From Altererythrobacter lutimaris (GTDB taxonomy: Bacteria; Pseudomonadota; Alphaproteobacteria; Sphingomonadales; Sphingomonadaceae), in NCBI RefSeq assembly GCF_013371495.1, contig NZ_JABWTA010000001.1, positions 2,268,693-2,332,692 of the forward strand: a DNA stretch of 64,000 nt. Reading direction: 5' to 3'. The position numbers and the translations under genes are program-made. The notes under the pieces were generated by a model that saw only the letters and a list, made by a program, of their open reading frames with translations, searched no databases and was not told the origin of the DNA. This document shows, piece by piece, positions 26,758-35,178 of this stretch (its first letter is position 1; each line of letters opens with the position of its first letter).

Positions 26758-27723
26758 TTACACGCCCAGCTTCGCGCGCACATCCTGGCTGTCTTCCCAG
26801 CCGTCCAAGCGCTCTGTCAGCTCGTCGAGATTATCAGGCAGCTGAATCTCCAGCGTCACCAATTGATCCCCGCGCGAGCCCGACTTGGTGCTCCAGCCCT
26901 TGCCTTTAAGCCGCATCACAGTGCCGCCATCGGTGCCGGGCTTGATCGTCAGCATGACAGGGCCATCGACTGTCGGGCATTTGACTTTGCCGCCGCGCAA
27001 GGCCTCGCCAAGCGTTATGGGCAAGTCCATGCGGATGTTTTCGCCATCGCGGCGGAAGAACGGATGTTTGCCAACTTCGACGAGCACGAGGCCGTCACCG
27101 GGACCTCCTGCGCCTTTTTCGCCTTTGCCTTTAAGGCGCATTTGCGTGCCGTCCTCGACACCTGCAGGCAGCTTCAAGTCGATGGTCTTGCCATCGGCGA
27201 GCGTAATCCGTTGATCTTTGCGCGTGGCTGCATCGATAAAAGAGACCGAAAGGCGATAATTGATGTCTGCGCCTTTGCGGGGAGGGGGCGAGCGTCGCTG
27301 GCTGCCAAAGCCGCCTCCGAAATTGCCCGGCCCCGAGCGTTTGCGTCCGCCGCCGAACAGGCCTTCGAACAGGTCGGACAGGTCCATGTCGTCCCCACCG
27401 CCAAAGCCCTGGAAATCCTCCGCGCGATAGCCGCGCTGCCCGCCGCCTGGACGCCCTCCGAAGCCTCCCCCGCCGAAGCCGCCACCGAACGGATTGGTCG
27501 GATTGCCATCGCCGTCAATCTCGCCGCGGTCGAATTGCGCGCGCTTGTCCTTGTCGGACAAGAGATCATAGGCGTTGGTGACGTTCGAGAACTTCTCCGC
27601 TGCCTTCGGATTGTCCTTGTTGCGGTCAGGATGCAGCTCCTTGGCGAGCTTGCGATAGGCGCTCTTGATCTCCTTTTCAGAAGCAGTGCGCGCGACGCCA
27701 AGGGTCTGATACGGATCACTCAT
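26758..27723 (-). CDS. DnaJ-type co-chaperone without zinc finger (CbpA-like)
   Basis: A 321-aa J-domain protein. The J domain (about 3-68) has the HPD triad in [14 protein letters not shown], so it can stimulate DnaK. A Gly/Phe/Arg-rich linker follows (about 75-150, repeated GGGFGG-type strings). No CxxCxGxG zinc repeats are present. The two DnaJ C-terminal beta domains cover about 155-310 ([33 protein letters not shown]). This is the CbpA/type-II arrangement. Its own zinc-finger DnaJ would be elsewhere. It starts the operon with the BrkB-like gene and fabI. Confidence 0.92.
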   Translation of the reverse strand: MSDPYQTLGVARTASEKEIKSAYRKLAKELHPDRNKDNPKAAEKFSNVTNAYDLLSDKDKRAQFDRGEIDGDGNPTNPFGGGFGGGGFGGRPGGGQRGYRAEDFQGFGGGDDMDLSDLFEGLFGGGRKRSGPGNFGGGFGSQRRSPPPRKGADINYRLSVSFIDAATRKDQRITLADGKTIDLKLPAGVEDGTQMRLKGKGEKGAGGPGDGLVLVEVGKHPFFRRDGENIRMDLPITLGEALRGGKVKCPTVDGPVMLTIKPGTDGGTVMRLKGKGWSTKSGSRGDQLVTLEIQLPDNLDELTERLDGWEDSQDVRAKLGV

Positions 27724-27808
27724 GGTGAGTTAGCTAGGTGCAACAGTGGCTTGGTGCAAGATGAATGCTCATCTGGGCTCAGAGCATTTCAACGATTGAA
27801 GGCCCCCA

Positions 27809-28129
27809 TCAACTTCGGATGATGCCTTCGGCTTTACGCCTTTTGAAACGTCCGTGGACGAATCCTGCAGTGTAGAAGAAAAGGAAAATGAGCTCATAGC
27901 CAAGAAGGATCGTCGGCATGGCGAGATATTCAGTCTGCTTACCCTTAAGGAGATCTCCTACCAATACGACCACGACAGCGATCGTTGGCACACCGAGGAA
28001 ATGCAACCAGAATTCGTACTCGAAGAAGTAATCCGTCTTCATTCCCAAACGCCACCAGATGAATGGTATGAAGAGGGGCAAGACGACAAACACCGCCAAA
28101 GCAACAATTATGACCATCCATTCCGGCAT
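27809..28129 (-). CDS. Small hypothetical membrane protein, three TM segments
   Basis: A 106-aa protein of unknown function. It has three hydrophobic stretches (about 5-28, 40-62, 68-90) and a basic C-terminus (RFKRRKAEGIIRS). It starts MPEWMVIIVALAVFVVLPLF, with no cleavable signal. I do not recognise the family. It stands alone between the DnaJ-like gene and pdxH, and its base composition (more AT than neighbours) is slightly unlike them, which could point to a lineage-specific gene. An open frame on the opposite strand over the same bases looks weaker. Confidence 0.6.
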   Translation of the reverse strand: MPEWMVIIVALAVFVVLPLFIPFIWWRLGMKTDYFFEYEFWLHFLGVPTIAVVVVLVGDLLKGKQTEYLAMPTILLGYELIFLFFYTAGFVHGRFKRRKAEGIIRS

Positions 28130-28222
28130 TACTGCAGACTAGCCAAACCTAAGCGGAAGCTCAATTCACCTCGCTTTCCTACCCCTGACGGGAAACATAG
28201 GAACGCGCGCATGTCCCGCGTC

Positions 28223-28264
28223 ATGCCTTCGGCAATGCCTCATATGCCTTCGGCAATGCCTCAT
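28223..28264. repeat. Perfect 21-bp tandem duplication
   Basis: ATGCCTTCGGCAATGCCTCA plus T occurs twice in direct succession (28223-28243 and 28244-28264). Each unit also contains the small palindrome GCCTTCGGC. It lies in the ~240-base gap between a hypothetical gene and pdxH and may be part of the pdxH promoter region or a slippage product. Confidence 0.85.
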
Positions 28265-28370
28265 GCAAACTATGCGCTGCAAGCCGCGTCGAAACGTGTA
28301 TGGAAAGCGCCTGAGATTTCATTCTCTGGACTGTGTAACATGTGTATCCAACAAGCAGGAAAACCGGCCC

Positions 28371-29012
28371 GTGCCTGAACCAACCGCTGAACAGATTGCG
28401 CGCCTTGCGACGAGCGAGATCCCGTCGGGCGCCGACCCCTTTGTGTTGTTCGAACGATGGTTTGCGAAAGCCCAAGAGAGCGAACCCAATGATCCCAACG
28501 CGATGGCGCTGGCGACTGCGACGCCCGAAGGTGCGCCGTCAGTGCGCATGGTGCTGTTGAAAGGGCATGGTCCTGAGGGCTTTACGTTCTACACCAATGC
28601 GCAGAGCCGCAAGGGCGGCGAAATCCGCGCAAATATGCAGGCAAGCCTGCTGTTTCACTGGAAGAGCCTGCGCCGCCAGATCCGCATCGAAGGGCCGCTA
28701 ACTGAAGTGAGCGAGGAGATGGCCGATGCCTATTTCCACTCTCGGCCATTTGTGAGCCAGGTCGGCTCTGCTGCGAGCGACCAGTCGCGCCCGCTTGGCG
28801 ATCGCCAGACCTATCTCGACCGGATCGAGCAATTGGAAGAAGCGTGCAAGGGCGCAGGTGAAGTGCCGCGCCCATCGCATTGGACCGGCTTTACGCTAAG
28901 CCCGCAACGGATCGAATTCTGGATGGACCGCGCGAACCGCTTGCATGACCGGCGCGAGTTTGTGCGCGGCGGACCCGACGAGGGCTGGCAGGACAGCTTG
29001 CTTTACCCATGA
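28371..29012 (+). CDS. pdxH: Pyridoxamine 5'-phosphate oxidase
   Basis: An FMN oxidase that makes pyridoxal 5'-phosphate from its pyridoxine or pyridoxamine phosphate. The 213-aa protein shows PSVRMVLLKGHGPEGFTFYT (FMN and substrate strand, about 60-80), SRKGGEI, LLFHWKSLRRQIRIEG, SDQSRPL and the C-terminal WMDRANRLHDRREF, all family signatures. GTG at 28371 is chosen, with AGGA ten bases in front; an in-frame ATG at 28263 adds 36 residues unlike the family and would run through the end of the tandem repeat. The stop overlaps the next start. Confidence 0.95.
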   Translation: MPEPTAEQIARLATSEIPSGADPFVLFERWFAKAQESEPNDPNAMALATATPEGAPSVRMVLLKGHGPEGFTFYTNAQSRKGGEIRANMQASLLFHWKSLRRQIRIEGPLTEVSEEMADAYFHSRPFVSQVGSAASDQSRPLGDRQTYLDRIEQLEEACKGAGEVPRPSHWTGFTLSPQRIEFWMDRANRLHDRREFVRGGPDEGWQDSLLYP

Positions 29013-29968
29013 ATGTAGCTCCGCAGTCTGACGCAGAGAGAACCCGCGCTGAGCTTACGCGCAGTGCCGCCTATGCTTCGATTGCTACGGCGCTCTTCCT
29101 TGTCGGACTGAAACTGTGGGCGACATACCGCACGGGCTCGACCGCGATGCTGGGCAGCCTTGCCGACACGGCGCTTGACCTGGTTGCGAGCATTGCGACT
29201 CTCGTGGGTGTGTGGATAGCGGCACAGCCTGCCGACGCAAACCACCGCTTCGGGCATGGCAAGGCGGAGTCCCTCTCAGCCATGTTCCAGGTCATCCTGA
29301 TTGCGCTGTCAGCGGCCGGGATCGGCTTTCGTGCCATCAGTCGCTTGATCGACGGCGCCCCGACGCAAGGTCTGGAGGAAGGCGTAGCCGTCTCGCTCAT
29401 CGCGATTGCGGCGACTTTCCTGTTGCTCGCGTGGCAGCGGCACGTGATCCGCAAGACCTCCTCAGTCGCGATCAAGACCGATCACTTGCACTACCAGACG
29501 GACGTATTGCTCAACCTTGCCGTGATTGCTGCGCTGGTGCTGGATCAGGTGATGGGCTTTGCGATGGCGGACCCGCTATTCGGCCTCGCGATTGCGGGTT
29601 GGCTTCTCTGGGGCGCGTGGCGTGCTGCCGGCGAAGCGATCGACAATCTGATGGACCGTGAATGGCCGGCCGAAAAGCGCGAGCAACTCGTCGCCATCGC
29701 CGCGCGTCATCCGGAGCTTGAGAGCCTGCATGATTTGCGGACTCGCTCGACCGGCACTCGCGACTTCGTGCAGTTCCATGTCGATTTGCCCGGCGACATG
29801 ACCGTCGAACAAGCCCATGGCATCATCGAGCGGGTAGAAGCTGACATGCTGGCAGAGTTCCCCGATATGGAGCTGCTGATACATATCGACCCTGAAGGTC
29901 ACGTCGATGAACCCGGCAATCCGCTGGCTGAAACTGACGAACTGGCAAAACTGGAGAAAGATCAATGA
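29009..29968 (+). CDS. Cation diffusion facilitator transporter (FieF-like)
   Basis: A 319-aa metal/proton antiporter of the inner membrane, probably for Zn, Fe or Cd efflux. Six TM segments are expected (about 25-200). Metal-site residues appear as D-x3-D in LADTALDLVASI, and the TM5 HxxxD in DHLHYQTDVLLN, together with RFGHGKAESLSAMFQ. A cytoplasmic C-terminal domain (about 210-300) ends with HIDPEGH, the conserved histidine patch. It overlaps pdxH and the PhzF-like gene by four bases each, forming a three-gene operon. Confidence 0.94.
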   Translation: MNVAPQSDAERTRAELTRSAAYASIATALFLVGLKLWATYRTGSTAMLGSLADTALDLVASIATLVGVWIAAQPADANHRFGHGKAESLSAMFQVILIALSAAGIGFRAISRLIDGAPTQGLEEGVAVSLIAIAATFLLLAWQRHVIRKTSSVAIKTDHLHYQTDVLLNLAVIAALVLDQVMGFAMADPLFGLAIAGWLLWGAWRAAGEAIDNLMDREWPAEKREQLVAIAARHPELESLHDLRTRSTGTRDFVQFHVDLPGDMTVEQAHGIIERVEADMLAEFPDMELLIHIDPEGHVDEPGNPLAETDELAKLEKDQ

Positions 29969-30783
29969 GCACATCGCCAACCGCAATCCCCTATTGGCAT
30001 GTCGACGCCTTCGCGGCCTCAGCCTTTGGCGGGAATCAGGCGGCAGTGATGGTGCTTGACGAATGGCTGCCGGATGACACGCTGGTGAAGATTGGCGGCG
30101 AAAACCTGTTTGCTGAAACTGCATTCGTCGTGCGCGATGACACTGGTGAAGCGGATTGGGAGCTGCGCTGGTGCACGCCAACCTACGAGATTGCGCTGTG
30201 TGGTCACGCGACGCTGGCGGCAGGTCATGTCTTGCTGACGCGCGATGGCGGAGATCACATTCGGTTCCGCACGCGCAAGTCGGGTATCCTTGAAGTGCGC
30301 CGCGACGGAGACGGGTATGTAGTCGGCTTGCCTGCGACCGAGACCATGCCCGGCGATAGCGATGCGACGGCGCTCATGGGAGGCAATCCGACCGCGATCT
30401 ATCGCCCTCAGGGCAAGGAGATCCGCTACCACATCTTCCTTTATGAAACCGAAGCCGAGGTCCGCGCGCTCGAACCGCAAATTCGCGCGCTGGGCGCTTT
30501 GGGCAAGGACCAGTTCATCGCCACTGCGCCCGGCGATCCGGGATCAGGCTATGACTGCGTGAGCCGCGTGTTTGTGCCGGGTGGCGGGGTCGATGAAGAC
30601 AGCGTAACCGGATCCGCTCACTCGCTGTTGACCCCGTTCTGGGTCGCGCGATTGGGGCGCAACAATCTGCGCGCACATCAGGCAAGCGAACGCGGCGGCG
30701 ACCTTACATTGCGGCTAGATGGCGAGCGCGCGTGGCTCGGCGGGCCATGTGTCACAGTCGTTGCGGGCGAGTTTTATCTCTGA
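29965..30783 (+). CDS. PhzF family isomerase
   Basis: A 272-aa protein of the PhzF/diaminopimelate-epimerase-fold family. The opening WHVDAFAASAFGGNQAAVMVL and ENLFAETAFVV contain the conserved catalytic glutamate near residue 48. LCGHATLAAGHVL and the second-half GGVDEDSVTGSAHSLL match the two symmetric halves. Most such proteins outside phenazine clusters have no known substrate, and no phz genes are nearby, so phenazine synthesis should not be inferred. It overlaps the cation transporter stop (ATGA). Confidence 0.9.
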   Translation: MSTSPTAIPYWHVDAFAASAFGGNQAAVMVLDEWLPDDTLVKIGGENLFAETAFVVRDDTGEADWELRWCTPTYEIALCGHATLAAGHVLLTRDGGDHIRFRTRKSGILEVRRDGDGYVVGLPATETMPGDSDATALMGGNPTAIYRPQGKEIRYHIFLYETEAEVRALEPQIRALGALGKDQFIATAPGDPGSGYDCVSRVFVPGGGVDEDSVTGSAHSLLTPFWVARLGRNNLRAHQASERGGDLTLRLDGERAWLGGPCVTVVAGEFYL

Positions 30784-30813
30784 GCTTTAGGGCCCGGCCA
30801 CCCGCGCCCTCAG

Positions 30814-31968
30814 TCAACGGACGGGATACAATTCCAGAATATCCGCCAGCTCTTGCATCATCGCGATACGCTCTTCGCGGTTGGAATGGCCGAGCCGGAC
30901 AATAGTGACCCGCTGGCTTGGTGAGACGATCACATACTGGCCCATATGCCCGATCATTGCGAACACGCTTTCAGGCGCGCGGTCAGGGAACAGAGGATGG
31001 GGCAAGTCCGAACCGGCCTCGCGATATTCGCGGTTGAGCCAAGTCTGATAGCCGTAATGCGGGCTCGCAGGGCTTGGCCGGACCATCGCGGTGACCCAGT
31101 TCGAAGGCACCAATTGTTCGCCCGTCGGCGCTTTGCCGCCGCGCCGCATCAGCTCGCCAAGCTTGGCCCAGTCGCGCGCGCTTGCATGCATGAGGCTTCC
31201 GCCTATCAGCGTTCCCGAAGCGTCAAACTCAGGCACCATGCTCGTCATATCGAGCGGCTCGAACAGGCGCGCTGCGAGATAATCAGCCACCGCTGTGCGC
31301 CGCGTTTCCGCATCATCGCTGCGGGTCAAAGCGCGCGCGGCAATGTCAGCGAGGATCACGCTGGTGCTGGAGGAGTATTCGAATGTCTCGCCCGGCTCGG
31401 CTTCCAGCGGTTGTTCGTTCGCCCAGCTCGCCATGTCGTCGCGCCCGTCAAGAAACAGCATGCGCACTTCAGACGATTCATAAGGTGGATCGCCTGCTTC
31501 GGTGTGGCGCAAACCGCTGCGCATCTGGAGGAGATGTTTAAGAGTAATCGCGCCGCGCGGATCGCCGGGACGCTGCCACAGGCTTACAGGCGCAGGCTCT
31601 TCAACGCTTAACCGACCATCGGCGACCAGCATGCCGATCAGCATCGCAGACACAGTCTTCGCCATCGACCAGCTGATATGCCGAGTGTCGGCATCATAGC
31701 CTTCGCCATACCGTTCCGCAGCAAGTTTGCCATTGGCGATAACGACCAGCGCGCGGGTTTCCCCGATACCTTCCTTCGAGAACAGGTCATCGACCTGCCG
31801 AGCGAGATCCTCGCGCGGTGCGCCCGCATCTTCGGCCACAGCTGCCATGGCTTCATCGCTCAAAGGCGCATCAACAGCTTCAGGTGCAGAGCAGCTCGCG
31901 CTCGCAAGGATTAGGGCTGGCAGCATGGCGAGGCTGGCGATAGAGGTGCGCGACCGTTTGAATTGCAT
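30814..31968 (-). CDS. Serine hydrolase, beta-lactamase/class C-like lipoprotein
   Basis: A 384-aa exported serine hydrolase of the beta-lactamase-related family. The lipobox is ASASC near 22-26. The SxxK motif is SWSMAKT, the YxN-like motif is FEYSSSTSV and the third motif is IGHMGQYV (HxG instead of KTG). This fits penicillin-binding-like esterases or peptidases rather than a true resistance enzyme. The start at 31968 is chosen because upstream in-frame residues do not look like a signal. It is divergent from a small TM protein starting at 32003, so a shared short promoter region is likely. Confidence 0.9.
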   Translation of the reverse strand: MQFKRSRTSIASLAMLPALILASASCSAPEAVDAPLSDEAMAAVAEDAGAPREDLARQVDDLFSKEGIGETRALVVIANGKLAAERYGEGYDADTRHISWSMAKTVSAMLIGMLVADGRLSVEEPAPVSLWQRPGDPRGAITLKHLLQMRSGLRHTEAGDPPYESSEVRMLFLDGRDDMASWANEQPLEAEPGETFEYSSSTSVILADIAARALTRSDDAETRRTAVADYLAARLFEPLDMTSMVPEFDASGTLIGGSLMHASARDWAKLGELMRRGGKAPTGEQLVPSNWVTAMVRPSPASPHYGYQTWLNREYREAGSDLPHPLFPDRAPESVFAMIGHMGQYVIVSPSQRVTIVRLGHSNREERIAMMQELADILELYPVR

Positions 31969-32002
31969 GCGCGCTTCCTTGCGCAAGGACACAGGATTGG
32001 CA

Positions 32003-32353
32003 ATGGCGAAAAGTTCCAAACAGTCGCAACGGGCGTCAAGCAAGCGCGGCTGGTGGACCTTGCTCGCCATCCTCGCAGCCCTTGCCGCAATTGGCTGGTA
32101 CTATCGCGCGCCTATCGGCGGCTATACTGATGTTGCGACAGCCTATTCCGCGCGGGTTGCTTGCTCATGCCATTATGTTGCCGGGCGCAGCATGGATGAC
32201 TGCGCGAAGGACAAGCTAGCCGGAATGGAGCTTGTGACGCTGAGAGCAAATGGCGACGCCAAGAGCGTGACTGCGCGCTTCCCGCTTATCGCAGCGAATA
32301 CCGCTTATTATCGCGAAGGATATGGCTGCGTTCTGGAAAAGTGGGAAGACTGA
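32003..32353 (+). CDS. Small membrane-anchored hypothetical protein with cysteine pair
   Basis: A 116-aa protein. A basic N-terminus (MAKSSKQSQRASSKRG) precedes one hydrophobic segment (about 17-33, WWTLLAILAALAAIGWYY), so it is probably anchored with the rest in the periplasm. Cysteines in RVACSCHYVAGRSMDDCAKDK and a final GYGCVLEKW suggest disulfides. I do not know the family. AAGGA precedes the ATG at 32003. It faces the serine hydrolase promoter to promoter across 34 bases, so the two may be linked. Confidence 0.72.
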   Translation: MAKSSKQSQRASSKRGWWTLLAILAALAAIGWYYRAPIGGYTDVATAYSARVACSCHYVAGRSMDDCAKDKLAGMELVTLRANGDAKSVTARFPLIAANTAYYREGYGCVLEKWED

Positions 32354-32369
32354 CCCAGCTGGAAAGGCT

Positions 32370-33524
32370 TTAGGCCGCGCTGGCTGTCTCTTCGATCCAG
32401 CCGCCACCGATCACGCGCTCGCCAGCATAGATCACCGCCGCCTGACCGGGAGCAACGCCATATTCAGGCTCGGCAAAATGCACCCGCGTTTCCGCTCCAT
32501 CACCGAGCGAGCCTTCAAGCGTGACAGGCACAGGCTTCGCCAGACTGCGCACTTTTGCGGTTAGCGGGCTATCGGGCAGCGGGCCGATACGGTTGGTTTC
32601 TGTAATGAGCGCCGCTGACGTTGCGAGCATGCGCTTGGGGCCAACACGCACTTCGCGCGCCTCAGCATCGACGCCGACCACATAAAGCGGCTCTGGCTGG
32701 CCGCCGATCTGAAGACCTTTGCGCTGACCGACCGTGAAGTGGATGATGCCCTGATGCTCGCCCAGCGTCTCGCCGGTCTGTGCGTGAACAATCGCACCCG
32801 GCACGCCGCCTTCTGGACGTAGCTTCTTAACAATGCCTGCATAATTGCCATCAGGCACGAAGCAGATGTCCTGGCTGTCAGGCTTGGCCGCATTGCGCAG
32901 CCCAGCCTGCTCAGCAAGCTCGCGCACTTGCGATTTGGGCAGGCCGCCAAGCGGAAAGCGCAGATAATCCAGCTGATCGTCTGTCGTTCCGTAAAGAAAA
33001 TAGGACTGATCGCGCGCTGGATCGAGTGCACGATGAAGCTCAGGGCCTGCTGCACCCATGACGCGCTGCACATAATGGCCGGTAGCAAGGCAATCCGCAC
33101 CAAGCTCGCGCGCCATACGGAAGAGGTCGGTAAATTTCGGGCCCATATTGCATCGAATGCATGGGACCGGAGTACGCCCGGCAAGATATTCATCGGCAAA
33201 CTGTTCAACCACATCTTCGCGAAACGCGCTTTCATGGTCGAACACGTAATGCGCGATGCCGAGCCGGTCAGACACAGCGCGGGCATCGGCAATATCATCG
33301 CCTGCACAGCATGCGCCTTTGCGCCCAGTCGCAGCGCCGTAGTCGTAAAGCTGGAGCGTGAACCCGATAACTTCGGCCCCGCTCGCTGCCGCTAAAGCTG
33401 CCACAACAGAGGAATCCACGCCGCCGGACATAGCCACGACGATACGGCTTTCGCTTGCCGGCTTGGGCAAGCCGAACAGCGCTTCAGGCGAAAGCCCGGC
33501 GTCGGAGAGTGTCATGTCCGTCAT
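32370..33524 (-). CDS. mnmA: tRNA 2-thiouridine(34) synthase MnmA
   Basis: Adds sulfur to uridine 34 of tRNA-Lys, -Glu and -Gln. The 384-aa protein has the PP-loop SGGVDSS (33-39), the catalytic cysteine in [14 protein letters not shown] (C125) and the persulfide cysteine in [15 protein letters not shown] (about 222). [13 protein letters not shown] is the family central domain. I chose the ATG at 33524; upstream in-frame residues are not conserved. It ends just past the small membrane protein gene on the opposite strand. Confidence 0.95.
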   Translation of the reverse strand: MTDMTLSDAGLSPEALFGLPKPASESRIVVAMSGGVDSSVVAALAAASGAEVIGFTLQLYDYGAATGRKGACCAGDDIADARAVSDRLGIAHYVFDHESAFREDVVEQFADEYLAGRTPVPCIRCNMGPKFTDLFRMARELGADCLATGHYVQRVMGAAGPELHRALDPARDQSYFLYGTTDDQLDYLRFPLGGLPKSQVRELAEQAGLRNAAKPDSQDICFVPDGNYAGIVKKLRPEGGVPGAIVHAQTGETLGEHQGIIHFTVGQRKGLQIGGQPEPLYVVGVDAEAREVRVGPKRMLATSAALITETNRIGPLPDSPLTAKVRSLAKPVPVTLEGSLGDGAETRVHFAEPEYGVAPGQAAVIYAGERVIGGGWIEETASAA

Positions 33525-33643
33525 GGGAGCGCGCGCATTACATGGTGCGGCGCAATAAATCCAGCAAGGCTTTGACGGTGGTGAAAGTGCGGGCCGAGAC
33601 GCCGTTGCGCTAGGCAATTCGCGTTAAACAGTCCTAATTCGAG

Positions 33644-33660
33644 GTAAATGCGCGCTTTAC
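33644..33660. promoter_or_regulatory. Inverted repeat upstream of the sciP operon
   Basis: GTAAA-TGCGCGC-TTTAC lies 35-51 bases before the start at 33695. The symmetry and place fit an operator. A TTAA with a weak TAAT partner seven bases on (33624-33638) lies just upstream, resembling only loosely a CtrA box. Confidence 0.35.
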
Positions 33661-33694
33661 GAAAACTTGACTCGCGCGCGCTAAACCCGAGGCC

Positions 33695-34039
33695 ATGTTG
33701 GAAAACTCGCTCTTCAAGAATGCACAGCTGAGCAATAGCGCCGCCTCTGGTTTTCAGGGTCGTGCTTTGCATGCGGTTGGCTGGAATGATCTGACAGCGC
33801 GTATCAATGCGGCGCGCGATCTTCGCGAGCTGTTGAAGCAGGATCTCGTTCTGGGCGCTGCCAGCTTCACGGATGCGGCTGCGGGCTATTTCGTCCCCGG
33901 CGAAGAAAGCGAACGGAGCATTAACCACAATGCTTTAGGGGCTTCTAAAGGCTTGGAAGATAATGAGTTGAACATTCATAGTGCAGCGGGAGTCGATCTT
34001 TCGGATGACTCTCACAATCAAGGTTGTCGAGAACAATAA
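33695..34039 (+). CDS. Small hypothetical protein co-transcribed with sciP
   Basis: A 114-aa soluble protein. It has a short conserved-looking helix (HAVGWNDLTARINAARDLRELL, about 27-48) and a polar, acidic second half. No domain is recognised and no membrane segment is present. Its TAA stop is directly followed by the sciP ATG, so the two are one transcript, and a role connected with cell-cycle control is a reasonable guess only. Similar small proteins next to sciP appear to occur in related sphingomonads, from memory and not searched. Confidence 0.72.
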   Translation: MLENSLFKNAQLSNSAASGFQGRALHAVGWNDLTARINAARDLRELLKQDLVLGAASFTDAAAGYFVPGEESERSINHNALGASKGLEDNELNIHSAAGVDLSDDSHNQGCREQ

Positions 34040-34339
34040 ATGATCGAAAATCAGGACATCCGCCCGTCAAAGGTCATTGGGCCCCTGGGAGAGCCATTGA
34101 CGCTCGACGACTTGCCTCCGCCCGAGACCAAGCGCTGGGTTGTGCGTCGCAAGGCGGAAGTGGTTGCTGCGGTGAATGGCGGCTTGCTTACTATTGATGA
34201 AGTACTTGAGCGTTATGGTTTGACGCTTGAGGAGTTCGCCTCGTGGCAGCGCGCCGTTGACCGCTCAGGCATGCAGGGCCTGCGGGTCACACGCATTCAG
34301 CACTATCGCGACCTGTACGAGCGTCAGTTGAAATACTGA
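34040..34339 (+). CDS. sciP: CtrA inhibitor SciP (DUF1153)
   Basis: A 99-aa DUF1153 protein. In Caulobacter SciP binds CtrA and blocks transcription of CtrA-dependent genes after division. The conserved parts RWVVRRKAEVVAAVNGGLLT and ERYGLTLEEFASWQRAVDR (about 31-77) form a helix-turn-helix-like unit. The start ATG abuts the stop of the preceding small gene. A stem-loop and T-run follow the stop. Function is transferred from the family; this order may use CtrA for fewer processes than Caulobacter does. Confidence 0.93.
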   Translation: MIENQDIRPSKVIGPLGEPLTLDDLPPPETKRWVVRRKAEVVAAVNGGLLTIDEVLERYGLTLEEFASWQRAVDRSGMQGLRVTRIQHYRDLYERQLKY

Positions 34340-34386
34340 TCATTTTGGACTGCTTGCCGAGCGCAAGTGGCCATTTCGCTAAGACC

Positions 34387-34417
34387 AAGCCGTTCGGTTG
34401 ATTCCGGGCGGCTTTTT
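34387..34417 (+). terminator. Probable terminator after sciP
   Basis: AAGCCG (34387-34392) pairs with CGGCTT (34409-34414), followed by TTT and CG. The loop of 16 bases is long and holds a smaller CGG/CCG pairing. It lies ~50 bases after the sciP stop. Confidence 0.45.
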
Positions 34418-34520
34418 CGTTTCTGCGGCGATGCAGTTTCGCTCCGTTTTGGTGTTTTTGCTAAAACTCGTCTAATCCCACCCCGCGTCGTTTGCGGGAA
34501 GCGCGGGCTTGTACCTTCTT

Positions 34521-34545
34521 GGAACGCAGAGCGGCTGGCCTCATT
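34521..34545 (+). promoter_or_regulatory. EcfG (general stress sigma)-like promoter before the GlsB gene
   Basis: GGAAC (34521-34525), a 16-base spacer and CATT (34542-34545) resemble the alphaproteobacterial EcfG promoter (GGAAC-N16/17-CGTT) with one mismatch. It lies ~40 bases before the GlsB-type start. The family is a typical general-stress target, which supports the match. Confidence 0.5.
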
Positions 34546-34585
34546 GATAAGATGTAGGTTATTCAAAACACAGGAGGAATGGGAA

Positions 34586-34852
34586 ATGGGTTGGATTATT
34601 GCACTGATCGTTGGCGGTGTTGCTGGTTGGCTGGCAAGTCTGGTGATGAATCGGGACGCCTCGATGGGCATCTTCTGGAATATCGTGGTTGGCTGTGTGG
34701 GCTCTGTGATTGGTAACATGATCGCCGGTCCTGTGCTGGGCATTACCGGTAGCGTTCAGGAGTTCTCGCTTGTCGGGTTGGGCGTAGCGGTCGTCGGTGC
34801 GGTTGTATTGCTCGGCATTGTAAACCTGATCCAGCGCGGCCGGGTTCGCTAG
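34586..34852 (+). CDS. GlsB/YeaQ/YmgE family stress-response membrane protein
   Basis: An 88-aa membrane protein with three hydrophobic segments rich in Gly (ALIVGGVAGWLASLVM, IVVGCVGSVIGNMIAG, LVGLGVAVVGAVVLLGIVNL). These match the transglycosylase-associated/YeaQ family. The exact function is unknown, but expression under stress is typical. AGGAGG lies at 34572-34577 before the ATG at 34586, an excellent ribosome site. An EcfG-like promoter is found upstream and a terminator downstream, so it is a single-gene unit. Confidence 0.92.
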   Translation: MGWIIALIVGGVAGWLASLVMNRDASMGIFWNIVVGCVGSVIGNMIAGPVLGITGSVQEFSLVGLGVAVVGAVVLLGIVNLIQRGRVR

Positions 34853-35178
34853 AGCACACAAACATCGCCTCTGCTCGAGGCGTTATTACAGGATTGTAAT
34901 CCTTTATATGGGGGCGGCGCGGACAGCGTCGCCCTTTTGCTTTGGCGCGAGTTTGGTGTTTTTGCGCAAGATTGGCCTCGCGCGAGCGCGCTTTGAGCGA
35001 TGCCAAAATGCATCATCTATTAGGCAAATGTCGCTTGTCGGGAGCATTTGGCAGTTCAGCGAATTATCCTGCAGATACCAATGCTTCGTTGCCCCACGCG
35101 CGCATCAGGTCTAATAGGTATTGCACTGGGTGAGTTATTTGAATAATACACCTCTGCGTCAAAGCGAAAACTGAGCCT
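34853..35178. other. Intergenic region between the GlsB and RND adaptor genes
   Basis: 326 bases without a convincing gene. It holds AGGATT-GT-AATCCT (34890-34903), a GC-rich terminator at 34912-34938, and near the RND start the near-palindrome TTATT-TG-AATAA (35135-35146), about 33 bases before the ATG, which could be an operator for a TetR-like regulator. No regulator gene is adjacent. Confidence 0.6.
34912..34938 (+). terminator. Terminator after the GlsB gene
   Basis: GGGCG (34912-34916) pairs with CGCCC (34930-34934), with CGC/GCG inside, followed by TTTT. It lies ~60 bases after the stop. Confidence 0.6.

Noticed and set aside
26395-27822. A 475-codon open frame on the plus strand across the BrkB-like and DnaJ-like genes
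   Set aside because: It runs opposite to two strongly supported genes. Its translation has no recognisable domain and is rich in Arg, Ala, His as expected for antisense reading of GC-rich coding DNA.
28223-28264. Possible CRISPR or variable repeat array
   Set aside because: Only two units, no spacers and no cas genes in the window.
27854-28378. A 174-codon plus-strand frame opposite the small three-TM protein, reading into pdxH
   Set aside because: The translation contains the tandem repeat and no domain; the minus-strand protein has a clean three-helix pattern and is the better choice.
29965-30783. Phenazine synthesis suggested by the PhzF-like gene
   Set aside because: No other phz gene is present, and most PhzF-like proteins are of unknown function.
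30788-30810. Hairpin AGGGC...GCCCT after the PhzF gene as terminator
   Set aside because: Only a 5-bp stem, a 12-base loop and no T-run; it may be chance in GC-rich DNA.
33618-33642. Possible CtrA box before the sciP pair
   Set aside because: TTAA is followed after seven bases by TAAT, not TTAA; two mismatches in the second half make it too weak to call.
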